Below, one piece after another: positions 27,659 to 38,113 of a DNA stretch of 64,000 nt. The notes beneath the pieces were generated by a model that had not been told where the DNA came from, made no database searches, and was given only the letters and a program-made list of their open reading frames with translations. The translations under genes and the position numbers were made by a program. The stretch lies in assembly GCF_041154505.1 (NCBI RefSeq), contig NZ_AP028673.1:102055-166054 (forward strand), in the 5' to 3' direction. Every line of letters starts with the position of its first letter. The stretch's first letter is position 1. The DNA comes from Acidovorax sp. A79. Lineage in GTDB: Bacteria; Pseudomonadota; Gammaproteobacteria; Burkholderiales; Burkholderiaceae_C.

Positions 27659-28702
27659 TCACGATACTACGCTCCGATTCGTGCTGTCCGGGATCAATCC
27701 GTCGCTCTTTCGATATTCTCCAGGCGTTACGCCCCAATGCTTTTTAAACCCACGCTGAAGCGTGTCTACCGAGTCCAGTCCACACCGATGGGCAATTTGA
27801 TCAATGCTCCAATCCGTCTCGCGCAGTAGCAATGCGGCATGGCTCAAGCGGGTTGTCAGCACATACTTCGACGGACTACTCCCGGTCGCCCGCTGAAACA
27901 ACCGCGTGAGATGCCGCGGACTGAGGGATATATGCTCTGCCATGGTCTCCACGCTCAGATCGTTGGCCAGGTTCTGGTAAATCCAGGCCAGCAAATCCCT
28001 CATTGCGTCACTGGCTTGCGCCTGGGTATTCAGGAGCGGACTCATCTGCGGAGACTGGCCGGGGCGCATTCCTGACAGCACCAAGAGACGCGCAATTTGT
28101 GATGCGCAGTCCCTACCCAGGTCCTCTTCAACCAACGCAAGCGAAAGATCAATCCCCGTCAGGATTCCGGCGGAGGTCCAGACGTTTCCATCACGCACAA
28201 ATATCTGGTCGCTGACCACTGTCGTGCCAGGACACAGACGTTGAAGCAGGCCACAGGCACTCCAATGGGTCGTGCAGCGTCGTTCTTGTAGTACGTTGGA
28301 ATGAGCAAGCGCAAACGCTCCAGTACACACACTCGTCACTCGGCGAGCACTGGATGCAACTGCTTTTATCCATTCAGAGAGATCACTACGTTGCAGTTCA
28401 TGGAGCACCACATCCTCATGCCCTCCGGCAATGATGAGCGTATCGATCGATCGAGGATCAATCGCAGCCCAAGGTGCATCGGGCAGGATCGCAAGTCCAG
28501 CATTGGAGTTGACGGCCTTGTCATGCGCCGCGAGCACGCGCAGCGCGTAGCTCCCCGGAAGCCAGACGTTCGCCTTGCTAAAGACGCTCAGGGGACCTGC
28601 AATGTCAAGCAATTCCACCCCGTCAAAAACCACCACTGCCACCTGTCTTGTCGACCCAACAGTGGCTGATTCTGCGGCAATTTTGTCATTGATATTTCTC
28701 AT
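27659..28702 (-). CDS. GlxA-type transcriptional regulator (DJ-1/PfpI plus AraC)
   Basis: It is 347 aa from the ATG at 28702. Residues ~20-190 form a DJ-1/PfpI-like amidotransferase domain with VVVFDGVELLDIAGPLSVF and a nucleophile-elbow-like VTSVCTGAFALA. The C-terminal ~100 residues are an AraC helix-turn-helix pair ending in QRGFKKHWGVTPGEYRKSDG. Family members sense small metabolites and regulate catabolic or stress genes. Its target is not evident here. Confidence 0.85.
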   Translation of the reverse strand: MRNINDKIAAESATVGSTRQVAVVVFDGVELLDIAGPLSVFSKANVWLPGSYALRVLAAHDKAVNSNAGLAILPDAPWAAIDPRSIDTLIIAGGHEDVVLHELQRSDLSEWIKAVASSARRVTSVCTGAFALAHSNVLQERRCTTHWSACGLLQRLCPGTTVVSDQIFVRDGNVWTSAGILTGIDLSLALVEEDLGRDCASQIARLLVLSGMRPGQSPQMSPLLNTQAQASDAMRDLLAWIYQNLANDLSVETMAEHISLSPRHLTRLFQRATGSSPSKYVLTTRLSHAALLLRETDWSIDQIAHRCGLDSVDTLQRGFKKHWGVTPGEYRKSDGLIPDSTNRSVVS

Positions 28703-29395
28703 GGCCGACTCTACAAACAAGCTGTTGCTGATGGTTTTCTTTGCATAGGACTAGTGGGAATTTCAACACCAAATCGCGTCCTGCCGGTCCAAATCTGATA
28801 GATATGAATACGCGTTTTCTGAACTTATTTCCTCCAAGGGGAAAGCAGTGCAAGCGCGATGAGGGTGGTTCAAAATTGGCAGTGCAAACAACGGTTGCAC
28901 TGCTGTTTCGGAATTCCAAGATATCTACGACAACAGGAAATCCGATGGAAAAACACAGATGTGGGCACGCTGCTGCAAAGGACGGATCGTGCGATGTAGG
29001 CAGCCGCCACGGGCAAGAGGCGCGTTGGCACAGCAACTCAATGCCGGACCAAAAAAAGCCAGGCCACTCGTACACACCTCCATGCCGCTGGAAGTACTGC
29101 TCCCCGGCGGTTGCACGTTGGGCACGTATTGGATCGCGCCCGCTCGGCCCGCTACAAGGTGCTGGAAGAAACCTAGGCGCAGATCATCATTTGACACCGA
29201 AAAGTCGGTCCGAGGCGCCACCAAAGACCCTCCCCATCATGCAGTTCAAAGGCAACGGCATGCGAACCAGTGAATCTCCTGCCGGTTCAAGGAGATCGAA
29301 GTGCTGGTGAACAGGACCGAGAGTGGACAGGTCAAGGGTGTTCCACCACAGGAACGAATGGCAGCCAAATCCAATAAACAACAATGGAGGGAAGA
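28703..29395. other. Intergenic stretch upstream of a chemoreceptor
   Basis: No gene is supported. Open frames on both strands are short, overlapping and without known motifs. It contains the promoter region of the chemoreceptor, ending in a GGAGGG ribosome site. Confidence 0.45.
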
Positions 29396-31147
29396 ATGAA
29401 TCGTCTGAATATTTCCACTCGGCTTGTGGCAGCTTTCTCAGCCATGGTGCTTCTGCTTATTATTCTGGGGGGCGTTGCACTAGCACGATCAGCAAGCCAA
29501 CACACAGAGCTCAATGACATCGTCACCAGGCGGATTCCCATTACCAAATCCATGGGCGCGCTAGCGGATGGAGTAAACGTTCAAGCCATCCAGTTTCGGA
29601 ATCTTGCGCTGTCGACATCCGACACCGTCGTCAAGCCATCTCTGGAACGAGTGGCGGGTGCGCGGGCATCGATTGCAAAGGAACTTCCTACACTCACCGA
29701 CTTGATCCGATCTGAGAAAGGGAAAGAGATCCTGGCTCGCATGCAGCAGCACCGAACGGGCTTCCTGGGGTTGGGCGACGAGTACATCAGCTTGATTCAG
29801 AAGGGAGAGAGGGACGAGGCGTTGAAGTTGCTTCAAGATCGACTTCGGCCTGTGCAACTGGAGTACCAGAAGACGATCCAGGAACAGGTCGACTACCAAG
29901 CCCAGGTCACTGCGGCCGCTGGCGAGCGGGCGGAGGCTGCGGCCAGATCCTTGGAACGCGATGTATGGATCACCGGTGCGATAGCAGTTGGATTGGCGAT
30001 CTTCTTGGCGATCACCATCATCCGCTCCATCATCCGCCCGCTGGCACAGGCAGTGGAAGCGGCGGACCGTGTCGCGAATGGTGACCTCAGCGGCCATATC
30101 AGCGTGAAGACAACGGACGAGACGGGTCAATTGTTGAGCGCGCTACATCGCATGCAGCAGAGTCTGGTGAATACCGTCAGCGCAGTACGTCAAAACGCTG
30201 AAGGCGTGGCATCAGCCAGTTCGCAAATAGCCTCGGGCAACAACGATCTTTCAGCCCGGACAGAACAGCAGGCCAGTGCATTGGAAGAAACCGCCGCATC
30301 CATGGAAGAACTGGGTTCCACCGTGCGCCAAAACGCGGACAACGCCCGTGAGGCTAACCAGTTGGCAGTGAATGCATCCACCGTGGCGGTGCAGGGTGGC
30401 GACGTAGTGGCTGAAGTAGTCGAAACCATGAAGGGCATCAACGACAGCAGCAAACAGATTGCAGACATCATCAGTGTGATTGACGGCATCGCTTTTCAGA
30501 CGAACATCCTGGCCTTGAACGCTGCGGTGGAAGCCGCCCGGGCGGGCGAACAAGGCCGTGGCTTTGCCGTGGTGGCCGGTGAAGTCCGCAGCTTGGCTGG
30601 CCGCAGCGCCGACGCCGCCAAAGAAATAAAAAGCCTTATCACCGCCAGCGTGGAACGGGTCGAGCAAGGCACCCTTCTGGTAGACAAGGCAGGGGCAACG
30701 ATGACCGAAGTGGTCACATCCATCAGGCGGGTCACAGACATCATGGGTGAGATCAGTGCGGCCAGCAGTGAACAAAGCGCAGGCGTCGGCCAGGTGGGAG
30801 AAGCCGTCACGCAGATGGACCAGGTAACTCAGCAAAACGCGGCGCTGGTGGAGGAGATGGCCGCAGCAGCCAGCGCACTGGACGCCCAGGCGGGGGAACT
30901 GGTCCGTGCTGTAGCGGTGTTTAAGCTGCCAAACAACGGTAGAAGTGACAGTTCCATCAGTTCCCCAACATCCCCTCAACAGAATAAACCTCCAGCGATG
31001 CCGCTGCCAGCCCTGAGTGCGGTACCAACCGCTCCTGTGACTAGTCGCGTGGCCGTGCTAAAAACAGGGCAGCGTGCCTCCGCCATTCCACAGGACCAAG
31101 CCGTGAAACATCCTTCAGGCAGAAATGAGGAATGGGAGAATTTTTAG
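29396..31147 (+). CDS. Methyl-accepting chemotaxis protein
   Basis: It is 583 aa from the ATG at 29396, chosen for the GGAGGG site upstream. A membrane helix lies at ~10-32. A periplasmic four-helix (4HB_MCP/Tar-like) sensor domain runs to ~190. A second membrane helix ([18 protein letters not shown]) leads into a HAMP domain. The cytoplasmic signalling hairpin shows [19 protein letters not shown] near residue ~385. A proline-rich tail ends in REEWENF-like residues (NEEWENF), a CheR/CheB tether. It senses an unknown ligand and controls CheA. Confidence 0.9.
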   Translation: MNRLNISTRLVAAFSAMVLLLIILGGVALARSASQHTELNDIVTRRIPITKSMGALADGVNVQAIQFRNLALSTSDTVVKPSLERVAGARASIAKELPTLTDLIRSEKGKEILARMQQHRTGFLGLGDEYISLIQKGERDEALKLLQDRLRPVQLEYQKTIQEQVDYQAQVTAAAGERAEAAARSLERDVWITGAIAVGLAIFLAITIIRSIIRPLAQAVEAADRVANGDLSGHISVKTTDETGQLLSALHRMQQSLVNTVSAVRQNAEGVASASSQIASGNNDLSARTEQQASALEETAASMEELGSTVRQNADNAREANQLAVNASTVAVQGGDVVAEVVETMKGINDSSKQIADIISVIDGIAFQTNILALNAAVEAARAGEQGRGFAVVAGEVRSLAGRSADAAKEIKSLITASVERVEQGTLLVDKAGATMTEVVTSIRRVTDIMGEISAASSEQSAGVGQVGEAVTQMDQVTQQNAALVEEMAAAASALDAQAGELVRAVAVFKLPNNGRSDSSISSPTSPQQNKPPAMPLPALSAVPTAPVTSRVAVLKTGQRASAIPQDQAVKHPSGRNEEWENF

Positions 31148-31420
31148 AAGGAGACGGATGATGTCGGCAGAGATTTTCTTCGCGTTGCCTCTCACGCCAC
31201 TCTTCATCGCATCCTGCTTGCGCCGGATTTTCACTTCCTCCCAGAAGACCGTGCGAAAGCATGCAGAGTTCATCGAAACCAGGGGCGTATCGGAAGCGCT
31301 GCCTAGACTCAGGAGAGTGAAAACTCCAGGGACGTCGTGCGCCATGCCGGCATGAAGTTGCACAAGGACAAGAAACGACGCAAGGCCCGGGTCTTCAAAA
31401 AAATGTCCCGACAAGCCCGA

Positions 31421-32329
31421 TCAAGTCAAGATGATTTCTGCGGCATCGGGCTTCTCGGGCAACTGCTCACCAAGCATCTCACGAAGAGATTCCTCGATCA
31501 TGCTGGACATTGCATCCAGAGCAAGGTCGTTCGGAGCCATCCCAAATGGCTCCTCGATCTCCGCCGCCACAGCCTCCAAAGCAAAGAAAGTGTATGCAAT
31601 GAATCCCGCGACAACGGGAGTCATGGCCCCAATGGAGTCAACCAGACCAAAGGGTAGAAGCAGGCAATAGGTAAAGACTGTTCTATGAATCAGTACGGAA
31701 TATGTGAACGGAATCGGTGTGTTGGCAATCCTTTCACAGCCGCCGAGTGCATCGCAGAGGTGGGTCATAGAGGATTCTATGACCGGGACGAGCACCGGCG
31801 ACAGTACACCTTCCTGGCGTTTTTCACGAACCCAATGGCTTGCGTGAAGCAGCAGTGCAGCCGGTTTGTAGCGCAAATTCTGCAAGCGGACACAATCACT
31901 GTCCGAGAGCAGGCGCCGAAGATCAGGGGAAGGGTCACTGCCGCGCAATTGATGTCTCAGAGCATGGACAAAGGCAATCAGATACATCGCGAAGTCGCGC
32001 GTATGTGATGGATCATCGATGTGTGTAAGGGCTTGCCGAACCAACGAGCGTGTGTCATTCAACAGCACCCCCCACAACATGCGTGCCTCCCAGTAGCGCG
32101 CATAGCTTGTACTGTTGCGAAACCCCAAGAATATTGCCAGAGTCAGGCCGATCAGCGAAAACGGCACGAAGGTCAGCTGGATTTTCCACTGAAGAAGTTG
32201 CCCGTGGCACATCGCCACGAGCACCGCGAATCCCGTCGCTGCAACCAGTTGAGGGGCGATGTCAGGCAGGACCGACCCTCGTAGCACAAACAGCATACGC
32301 AGCCAGTGAGGACGTGGACGGACGATCAC
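31421..32329 (-). CDS. Bestrophin-family (UPF0187) membrane protein
   Basis: A 302-aa inner membrane protein with a GTG start. Features are an N-terminal RPRPHWLRMLFVLRGSVLPD segment, a hydrophobic hairpin with VPFSLIGLTLAIFLGFRNST (a hallmark of bacterial bestrophins), SYARYWEARMLWG, and a C-terminal pair of helices with an acidic EEPFG motif. Family members form pentameric ion channels. A repeated role in anion or cation flux is known for homologs; the physiological role here is not known. Confidence 0.85.
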   Translation of the reverse strand: MIVRPRPHWLRMLFVLRGSVLPDIAPQLVAATGFAVLVAMCHGQLLQWKIQLTFVPFSLIGLTLAIFLGFRNSTSYARYWEARMLWGVLLNDTRSLVRQALTHIDDPSHTRDFAMYLIAFVHALRHQLRGSDPSPDLRRLLSDSDCVRLQNLRYKPAALLLHASHWVREKRQEGVLSPVLVPVIESSMTHLCDALGGCERIANTPIPFTYSVLIHRTVFTYCLLLPFGLVDSIGAMTPVVAGFIAYTFFALEAVAAEIEEPFGMAPNDLALDAMSSMIEESLREMLGEQLPEKPDAAEIILT

Positions 32330-32611
32330 GATGAGTAGAAAAATAGAACCTGTGAAGCCACCAGAAGCCTAGCATTCATCGCAAAAGCTTATCTCGTGTT
32401 GTGGAGAGGGCATCCCGATCAGCTAACCGGATGCCCCTTACCTCTGGCTTGAGGTTGTCAGTTTGACACTGGAGAAGCATGCTGCCCGCAGCTGATCCTG
32501 ATATGGGGCACAACTGGCACTCGCATCCCAGCAACAAACGCCCGTTGTACGTCATTGTCCCTCGGATGGTTCGCAGGACGAGAAGGGGCGATTTCGTATC
32601 CAGCGATACTC

Positions 32612-33295
32612 ATGCAAGCAACAATTGAACCACCGACGACCTCAACCATTGCCTCACCCATGCCCAATTTTCCCGAAGATATTTACACGGAACCCTCCAA
32701 TCTGGATGGAGATACCCTCGCCAACCTCGGACCGTTGCGCAGAATGGCGGGCGTTTGGCGTGGCGAGAAAGGCATTGATGTCAAACCCAAGGCACAAGGG
32801 CCAAAGACACAGGTCTACGTCGAGCACTATGAGTTGCAACCGATAGACCCTCAAACCAATGGCCCACAGGTCCTGTATGGCCTGAGATACCACACCTACA
32901 TTCACAAGCCAGGCCTGAAGAAGATGTATCACGACCAAGTGGGCTACTGGTTGTGGGAGCCCGCCACCCAAACTGTCATACATACCCTGGCAATCCCACG
33001 GGGCCAAATCGCCATGGCAAGCGGCCAAACGAGCGCAGAGTCAGATAGCTTCGAACTCTCAGCCACGCACGGAAGTCTGGTGAACGGGATCGTGTCCAAC
33101 CCATTCATTGAGCATGCATTCACTACCATGGAGTGGCGTATCAAGGTCATGTTCAACGCTGATGGGACTTGGTCCTACGATCAAGACACGGTAATGCAAA
33201 TCAAGGGCTTGATCGAACCTTTTCACCACACCGATCGCAACACCCTCACGAAAATCGCCGAGGCGACACCGAATCCATTGGCCGTCGGGAACTGA
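32612..33295 (+). CDS. Nitrobindin-like heme-binding beta-barrel protein
   Basis: It is 227 aa from the ATG at 32612 (211 aa if the ATG at 32660 is used; neither has a clear ribosome site). It has GVWRGEKG near residue ~65, a variant of the G-x-W-x-G-x-G motif of FABP/nitrobindin-like barrels, then strands with QVLYGLRYHTYIH, YHDQVGYWLWEPATQTVIH and a terminal His pair (FHHTDRNTL). Homologs bind heme. It is single-copy and not in an operon here. Confidence 0.65.
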   Translation: MQATIEPPTTSTIASPMPNFPEDIYTEPSNLDGDTLANLGPLRRMAGVWRGEKGIDVKPKAQGPKTQVYVEHYELQPIDPQTNGPQVLYGLRYHTYIHKPGLKKMYHDQVGYWLWEPATQTVIHTLAIPRGQIAMASGQTSAESDSFELSATHGSLVNGIVSNPFIEHAFTTMEWRIKVMFNADGTWSYDQDTVMQIKGLIEPFHHTDRNTLTKIAEATPNPLAVGN

Positions 33296-34093
33296 TCGGC
33301 AGACCTCGGTCTTGAACCAACCCGCAAACTTCGGGGCGATTCGGTCGCCTCAGCAGCAAATGCTCATGAATGGGGTTACGAGACAGCGCTGTGCGATGGA
33401 TTGCCTCGTGGAGGAACAGGTGCCGACGCTGTACGCCCCCTCCCCTTCTCGCACACCAATGGCGTGGCAGTTCTGCTGATGACATCTCAACGGGATTGCA
33501 GTGGACGAGGCCAATTGACTGCGCACGCGCGCAAAACCGAATCCGCCCTCTACAAGGACGGACCGGGCGCGATGAAGGGCACGCTGGAGCCCACAGCTAC
33601 TAGATTCTCAATGGGAGAGTTGCGTCAGATGGTGGTGGGCTCTTTCCGGCTAGGAGCAGCCCCAGAGGCACGGCCAGTGTGTGGTCTTGGTGCGCAACCT
33701 ATTGGGCACACTGTGCAATCGCGAACTAGCGCAGTCCACCGGGAACACTGCCTCCGAAAGTGACTTGGAGTACCGCCCCCTAGCCGACGGCCAGCGTACA
33801 GCTGGCATCTACCGCTGCAGCGTGATGCTCTCCAGTGCCGCCATGCGATGCTTGATGACGGCAAGGCGTTCAGCTTGGTACCCTGGAGGCCCGTGATCGA
33901 GCAACGACTGGGCGGGTAATTTGCCGCAACGATGCAAGGCGGCGGAGTCGTATATGGAAAACTGGACACTATGGGGTCCGCGGGATGGTCTGCTCGGAGC
34001 CGGCTCGCTGGCCGTGCATCCGCGGGCGCTGCGGGTGGTCCTGTTGCACGCGGTAGTGCAGGATGACGTCGAACTGCTGGAGGCCAAAATGCT
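33296..34093. other. Intergenic stretch, no supported gene
   Basis: No frame carries a signal peptide, a known motif or a ribosome site. The sequence looks like decayed DNA between the barrel gene and the LRR cluster. Confidence 0.45.
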
Positions 34094-35011
34094 TCAAACC
34101 CGCTGGCGCCGCAGCGCCACGAAGCCGAGCGTGGCGGCGGCCAGCGACAGCAGCGCCAGCGCCCACTCGCCCAGCGTGGGGACGGGGGTGATGCCCAGGC
34201 CGGGCGGCGGCGGGGTGCAGGCGGCGTGCCAGGGCGTCTCGCCCGTGGCCACGTTCCAGTCGTTGCTGACGGAGGGCGTGAGGTGGTTGGGGCAGAGCTG
34301 CGAATCGTTGGTGAGCAGCGAATTGGGCGCTGCGGGCACGGGACCGGTGAGCAGGTTGTCGTTCACATACAGGCGCTGCAAACCCGGGGGCAGCGTGGGA
34401 ATGCTGCCCGTGAGCTGGTTGTAGCCCAGGCCCAGTTGCTCCAGCGCGGGCGCGCCGGCCAGCGAGGGGATGGCCCCCGTGAACTGGTTTTGGCGCAGCC
34501 CCACCACCCGCAGCGCCGGCAGGTTGTCGAATGGCGGGAGGCTGCCGCTTAACTGGTTGTTGAGGGCGTAGTACCACTGCAAGTGCTGCAGCCCAGCGGG
34601 CGCGGGCAACGCACCTGTGAACTGGTTGTTGCCGATACTAAAGAACTCCAATTGCGCCAGGCCCGCGATGGCCGGCACGGGGCCAGCCAGTTGGTTGTTG
34701 TACAGCTCGATGGCCTGCAGGTCCGGCAGAGCCGACCAGTCGGGCAGCGGCGTGTTCGCGGGACTGACCAGGTGGTTGGACGAGAACTCCAGCCTCGTGA
34801 CGGTGTCGCCCGTGCAGACCACGCCGTACCAGGTGCACTCGGTGCCGACGGCGCCGCCCCAGTTGTCCTGCTGTGTCCAGTCCACGCCGCCGGTGGCGGC
34901 GTAAAAGTCCAACAGGTATTGCCGCTGCGATGCGGGAATGTCGGCCTGGGCACTGCCTGCGGCCAGTAGGGCAATGAGGGCAAGAAAACGGCGGAGTAAA
35001 GAGGCTGTCAT
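34094..35011 (-). CDS. Leucine-rich repeat IPTL-CTERM surface protein
   Basis: It is 305 aa from the ATG at 35011. The signal peptide is FLALIALLAAGSAQA. An N-cap follows (SQRQYLLDFYAATGGVDW, also a plant LRR-type cap motif). About seven 22-24-residue leucine-rich repeats with NNQLxGxxP consensus run to ~240. After a linker comes the sorting signal TPVPTLGEWALALLSLAAA and basic residues. It resembles the next gene closely, so these are tandem paralogs, exported and probably attached at the outer surface. Confidence 0.85.
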   Translation of the reverse strand: MTASLLRRFLALIALLAAGSAQADIPASQRQYLLDFYAATGGVDWTQQDNWGGAVGTECTWYGVVCTGDTVTRLEFSSNHLVSPANTPLPDWSALPDLQAIELYNNQLAGPVPAIAGLAQLEFFSIGNNQFTGALPAPAGLQHLQWYYALNNQLSGSLPPFDNLPALRVVGLRQNQFTGAIPSLAGAPALEQLGLGYNQLTGSIPTLPPGLQRLYVNDNLLTGPVPAAPNSLLTNDSQLCPNHLTPSVSNDWNVATGETPWHAACTPPPPGLGITPVPTLGEWALALLSLAAATLGFVALRRQRV

Positions 35012-35029
35012 GGTGATGGTTCTTCTATG

Positions 35030-35075
35030 AAATAGATAGCTGCTTGTGCTTTGTGGGGGGGCGCTGGAGCCCAAT
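35030..35075. repeat. Interspersed repeat copy 8 between the LRR genes
   Basis: It contains ATAGATAGCTGCTTGTGC and GGGGGGCGCTGGAGCC, the family core in reverse orientation. It lies between the two LRR paralogs. Confidence 0.6.
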
Positions 35076-35081
35076 AAGGCT

Positions 35082-36035
35082 TCAGACCCTACGCCGCTGC
35101 AGCGCGCCCAGGCCCAGCGCGGCGGCGGTGAACGCGAGAAGAACCAGTGCCCATTCGCCCAGCGTGGGCACGGCAGTGGTGCCGCCCAGCCCCGGCGGCG
35201 GGGCGGTGCAGTTGTCGTACCAGGGTGTTTCGCTTGTGGCCGCATCCCACGCCGGGCTGTTCGAGGGCGTGAGGTAGTTTGGGCAGAGGTGCGAGTCGCC
35301 GGCGTCCAGCGCGTTGGGGGCAGCGGGTACGGGGCCGGTGAGTTGGTTGTTGCTCACGTTCAGCCGAAGCAGCCCCGGCGGCAGGACGGGGACGCCGCCC
35401 GTTAGCTGGTTGTTCTGCAGGGCCAAGATTTCCAGGGTGGACACGCCGGTGAGCGGTGGAATGGGACCGGTCAGCTGGTTGTCGCGCGCCGTGAATCGGG
35501 TGAGCGCCGGGAGGTCGGAAAGCGCCGGAATGCTGCCGCTGAACTGGTTCGCGTTGACGTTGTAGGCATCCAGGTGCTGCAGTCCGGCAGGGGTGGGCAG
35601 TGCACCGGTGAACTGGTTGACGGCGAGGTTGAAGTCCTGCAACTGCGCAAGGCCCGCAATGGCGGGCGCGGGGCCCGTCAGTTGGTTGTTGCCCAGGGCG
35701 ATTCTTTGCAGGTCAGGCAGCGCCGCCCAGCCGGGCACGGGCACGCCCACGGAATTGACCAAGTGGTTGCTGCTCAAATGCAGTTCAGTGACGGTGGTGG
35801 CACCCCCATCGCACGTCACGCCGTGCCAATTGCACTCGGTGCCTGCGCCGCCGCCCCAGCCGGTGTTGTCGATCCAGGTGGGGCCACCGGTGGCAGCATA
35901 CAAATCCAGCAGGTACTGCCGCTGCGATGCAGGGATGGCGGCCTGTACACTGCCTGCGGCCAGCAGGGCGAGGATGATGGAAAGGCCGCTGAAACGGCGC
36001 AAAGGACGAAAAGGGCGAAGAAATGTGCTTGTCAT
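35082..36035 (-). CDS. Leucine-rich repeat IPTL-CTERM surface protein, paralog
   Basis: It is 317 aa from the ATG at 36035. The signal peptide ends in LALLAAGSVQA. The same N-cap (SQRQYLLDLYAATGG) and NQLTGxxP leucine-rich repeats follow, with the C-terminal TAVPTLGEWALVLLAFTAAA plus Arg residues. It is the paralog of the gene at 34094-35011. Both lie downstream of an AraC regulator on the same strand. Confidence 0.85.
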   Translation of the reverse strand: MTSTFLRPFRPLRRFSGLSIILALLAAGSVQAAIPASQRQYLLDLYAATGGPTWIDNTGWGGGAGTECNWHGVTCDGGATTVTELHLSSNHLVNSVGVPVPGWAALPDLQRIALGNNQLTGPAPAIAGLAQLQDFNLAVNQFTGALPTPAGLQHLDAYNVNANQFSGSIPALSDLPALTRFTARDNQLTGPIPPLTGVSTLEILALQNNQLTGGVPVLPPGLLRLNVSNNQLTGPVPAAPNALDAGDSHLCPNYLTPSNSPAWDAATSETPWYDNCTAPPPGLGGTTAVPTLGEWALVLLAFTAAALGLGALQRRRV

Positions 36036-36153
36036 GGCACAGCCTATTCTGGGAAAACGGCTGTGCGGTGTCGTTGTCGGCAACGACAAATGACTGGTTC
36101 AAAACGACATAAAGAGCAAAGGCTCCGGGCGTCGCGTGCGCAACGCGCAATAC

Positions 36154-37134
36154 TCAACCTGCGTTGCGCACCTCGGTCGGCGTCATGCCGAAGCGCCGCT
36201 TGAAGGCCCTGCTGAAGGCGGATAAGTCGTCGAAGCCGTTGTCTTGCACGATCTTCAGCACCAGGCGGTGGCGCTGGCGGGGATCGGCCAGCGCGGCGCG
36301 CACGCGGTCGAGCCGTGCGTCGCGCACGAAGTCGGAAAAGCAGGTGCCCTCGCGCGCGAACAGGCGCTGCACCTGGCGCGGAGTGAGGTGGTGCTGGCGC
36401 GCGATCTGCGCCAGGCTCAGTTCATGCTCGTCAATGCGCGCGAGGATGTCGCGCCGAATCAGTGCCAGGCGCGGTACGTGCAGTGCATCGCTCTCGGGCG
36501 GCTGCTCGCTTCGCGCGACAGGCGCGAGCATACGGGCCATCAGCTCCAGCAGGTGCGACTGGGCCGATTGCAGCAGCGGTAAGGACAAGGCGGGGTCACC
36601 GGGCATGCTGGCAAGCAGTTGTGCATAGCCCATGGCGAGAGCGGGTTCGGGCATGTCTGGGGGCAGTAAGCGCAGAGGGGCTTCTTCCAGCCCCGGCACC
36701 TGCTGCGCCAGAGCGGAATGAGGCACCAGAATGGCAGCGCTGCAACCGCCGTGGGGCGTGATGTATTCGTGCACGCGCGCTTTGGAGATGATGCCGAATC
36801 TGCCGTTCGAAAGGTCAATGCTTTCACGCGGCGTGTGGACGGTGCTGCGGCTCCAGCTCACCCCCAGGTACACGTCGTCAGCACCATCGCGCAGCATCTC
36901 GGGCGAGCGCCAGATGTGCATGGGCGTGTGCTCGGTGCGCACGTACACGCAGTCGTCGCCCAGAGGCATGACGGTAGCTGACAGATCCAGCGGAACCGCG
37001 CCCTCGCAAGGCCACAGATCCACGCGCATGACCTCGCGGCCCAGCAGTTCGCGCACTGCATCGGCTTTGTCGCGCCCGGCGTAGTCGCACGAGGACAGGC
37101 GCATTCTCTGAGGAACGGCGAGCGTTTCAGGCAT
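36154..37134 (-). CDS. AraC-family transcriptional regulator
   Basis: A 326-aa protein with a GGAG site before the ATG at 37134. The N-terminal ~210 residues form an AraC-binding-like domain. The C-terminus has a helix-turn-helix pair (LAQIARQHHLTPRQVQRLFA and FDDLSAFSRAFKRRFGMTPT). It resembles the regulator at 20776-21765 in length and layout. It precedes the LRR/IPTL-CTERM genes on the same strand, so it is a plausible regulator of that pair. Confidence 0.85.
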   Translation of the reverse strand: MPETLAVPQRMRLSSCDYAGRDKADAVRELLGREVMRVDLWPCEGAVPLDLSATVMPLGDDCVYVRTEHTPMHIWRSPEMLRDGADDVYLGVSWSRSTVHTPRESIDLSNGRFGIISKARVHEYITPHGGCSAAILVPHSALAQQVPGLEEAPLRLLPPDMPEPALAMGYAQLLASMPGDPALSLPLLQSAQSHLLELMARMLAPVARSEQPPESDALHVPRLALIRRDILARIDEHELSLAQIARQHHLTPRQVQRLFAREGTCFSDFVRDARLDRVRAALADPRQRHRLVLKIVQDNGFDDLSAFSRAFKRRFGMTPTEVRNAG

Positions 37135-37474
37135 GGTGGCTCCAGGGAATGATCACCGCAGTGTAGATGCCCGCTGGTAGTGGTCGGCCGGATGGGGTTG
37201 TGCGGCAAGTGCTCCGGGCGTCTGCTTTAACAATCAGACTGCTGGCAACTATCCGGTAATAGTACGCATTCGTAAAGACTGAGCAAGTGCCCGCAACCAG
37301 CCTTGAGCAGGCCTGCTTGACCGCCAGCCATCAAGGTATCGCAGCGCGTACTTTGAATAGCTGACCATCCCCAGCAAATAGTGGAAATTGCGGCCCCATT
37401 GACGCCAACACGCGATAAGTACTTCTCCGCCTCAAAAGTACTGCGCGAACCATCCGCGCCGAGAGCGGTCTGTA
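37135..37474. other. Intergenic stretch
   Basis: No gene is supported. It separates the AraC gene from the response regulator and holds the AraC promoter. Confidence 0.45.
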
Positions 37475-38113
37475 CTACCCATGAACGATCTTATGCCGGA
37501 TCGCATACATCACGAGTTCGGCGTTGCTCTCAACCCCCAGCTTGCGAAGAATGCGCGTTCGGCTGGAACTCACCGTCTTCACGCTGATGAACATCTTTTT
37601 GCCGATTTCAGTCAAGGAAATGCCTTGAGCAATCATGAGCATGATCTGGTGCTCGCGGGCGGACAGCTTGTGGTGCGGCGGCTGGTCGTCGTCTGCACTG
37701 GCCGTCTGCAGCAGTAGCCGCTGAGCCGCGATGCTGCTGAGGTAACGCCTGCCAGCGGCCACCTCGCGGATGGCGTGGATCAGTTCCTCGGCCTCGGCAT
37801 CCTTGGTGAGATATCCACTGGCGCCCGCGCGCAGCGCCACCACGGCGTACTGCTCGGCCGGGTACATCGATAGCAGCAGCACCGGCATCTTCGGAAACTC
37901 GGCGCGAAGCGACGGCATGGCCTCCAATCCGCTGCGCCCTGCCATGCTCACATCCAGCAACACGACTTCAAAAGGGGCGCCCCGCAGCTTGGCCAACATT
38001 TCACCCACATCGCGCGCTTCATCCTCCACGCGCATGTCCGCTTCGTCCGAAAGCAGCTTGCGCAGCCCCGATCGGAAGATGGTGTGGTCATCAACAACGA
38101 GGACTCTGATCAT
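37475..38113 (-). CDS. NarL/FixJ-family response regulator
   Basis: A 212-aa protein. The receiver domain (residues ~1-120) has the phospho-acceptor Asp in EVVLLDVSMAGRSGL, an acidic pair near the start (VVDDHT) and a Lys at GYLTKDAE. The C-terminal LuxR-type helix-turn-helix reads LSAREHQIMLMIAQGISLTE. The stop lies downstream of, and the start overlaps, the kinase gene by 4 nt, so the two form one operon and a two-component system. Confidence 0.9.
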   Translation of the reverse strand: MIRVLVVDDHTIFRSGLRKLLSDEADMRVEDEARDVGEMLAKLRGAPFEVVLLDVSMAGRSGLEAMPSLRAEFPKMPVLLLSMYPAEQYAVVALRAGASGYLTKDAEAEELIHAIREVAAGRRYLSSIAAQRLLLQTASADDDQPPHHKLSAREHQIMLMIAQGISLTEIGKKMFISVKTVSSSRTRILRKLGVESNAELVMYAIRHKIVHG

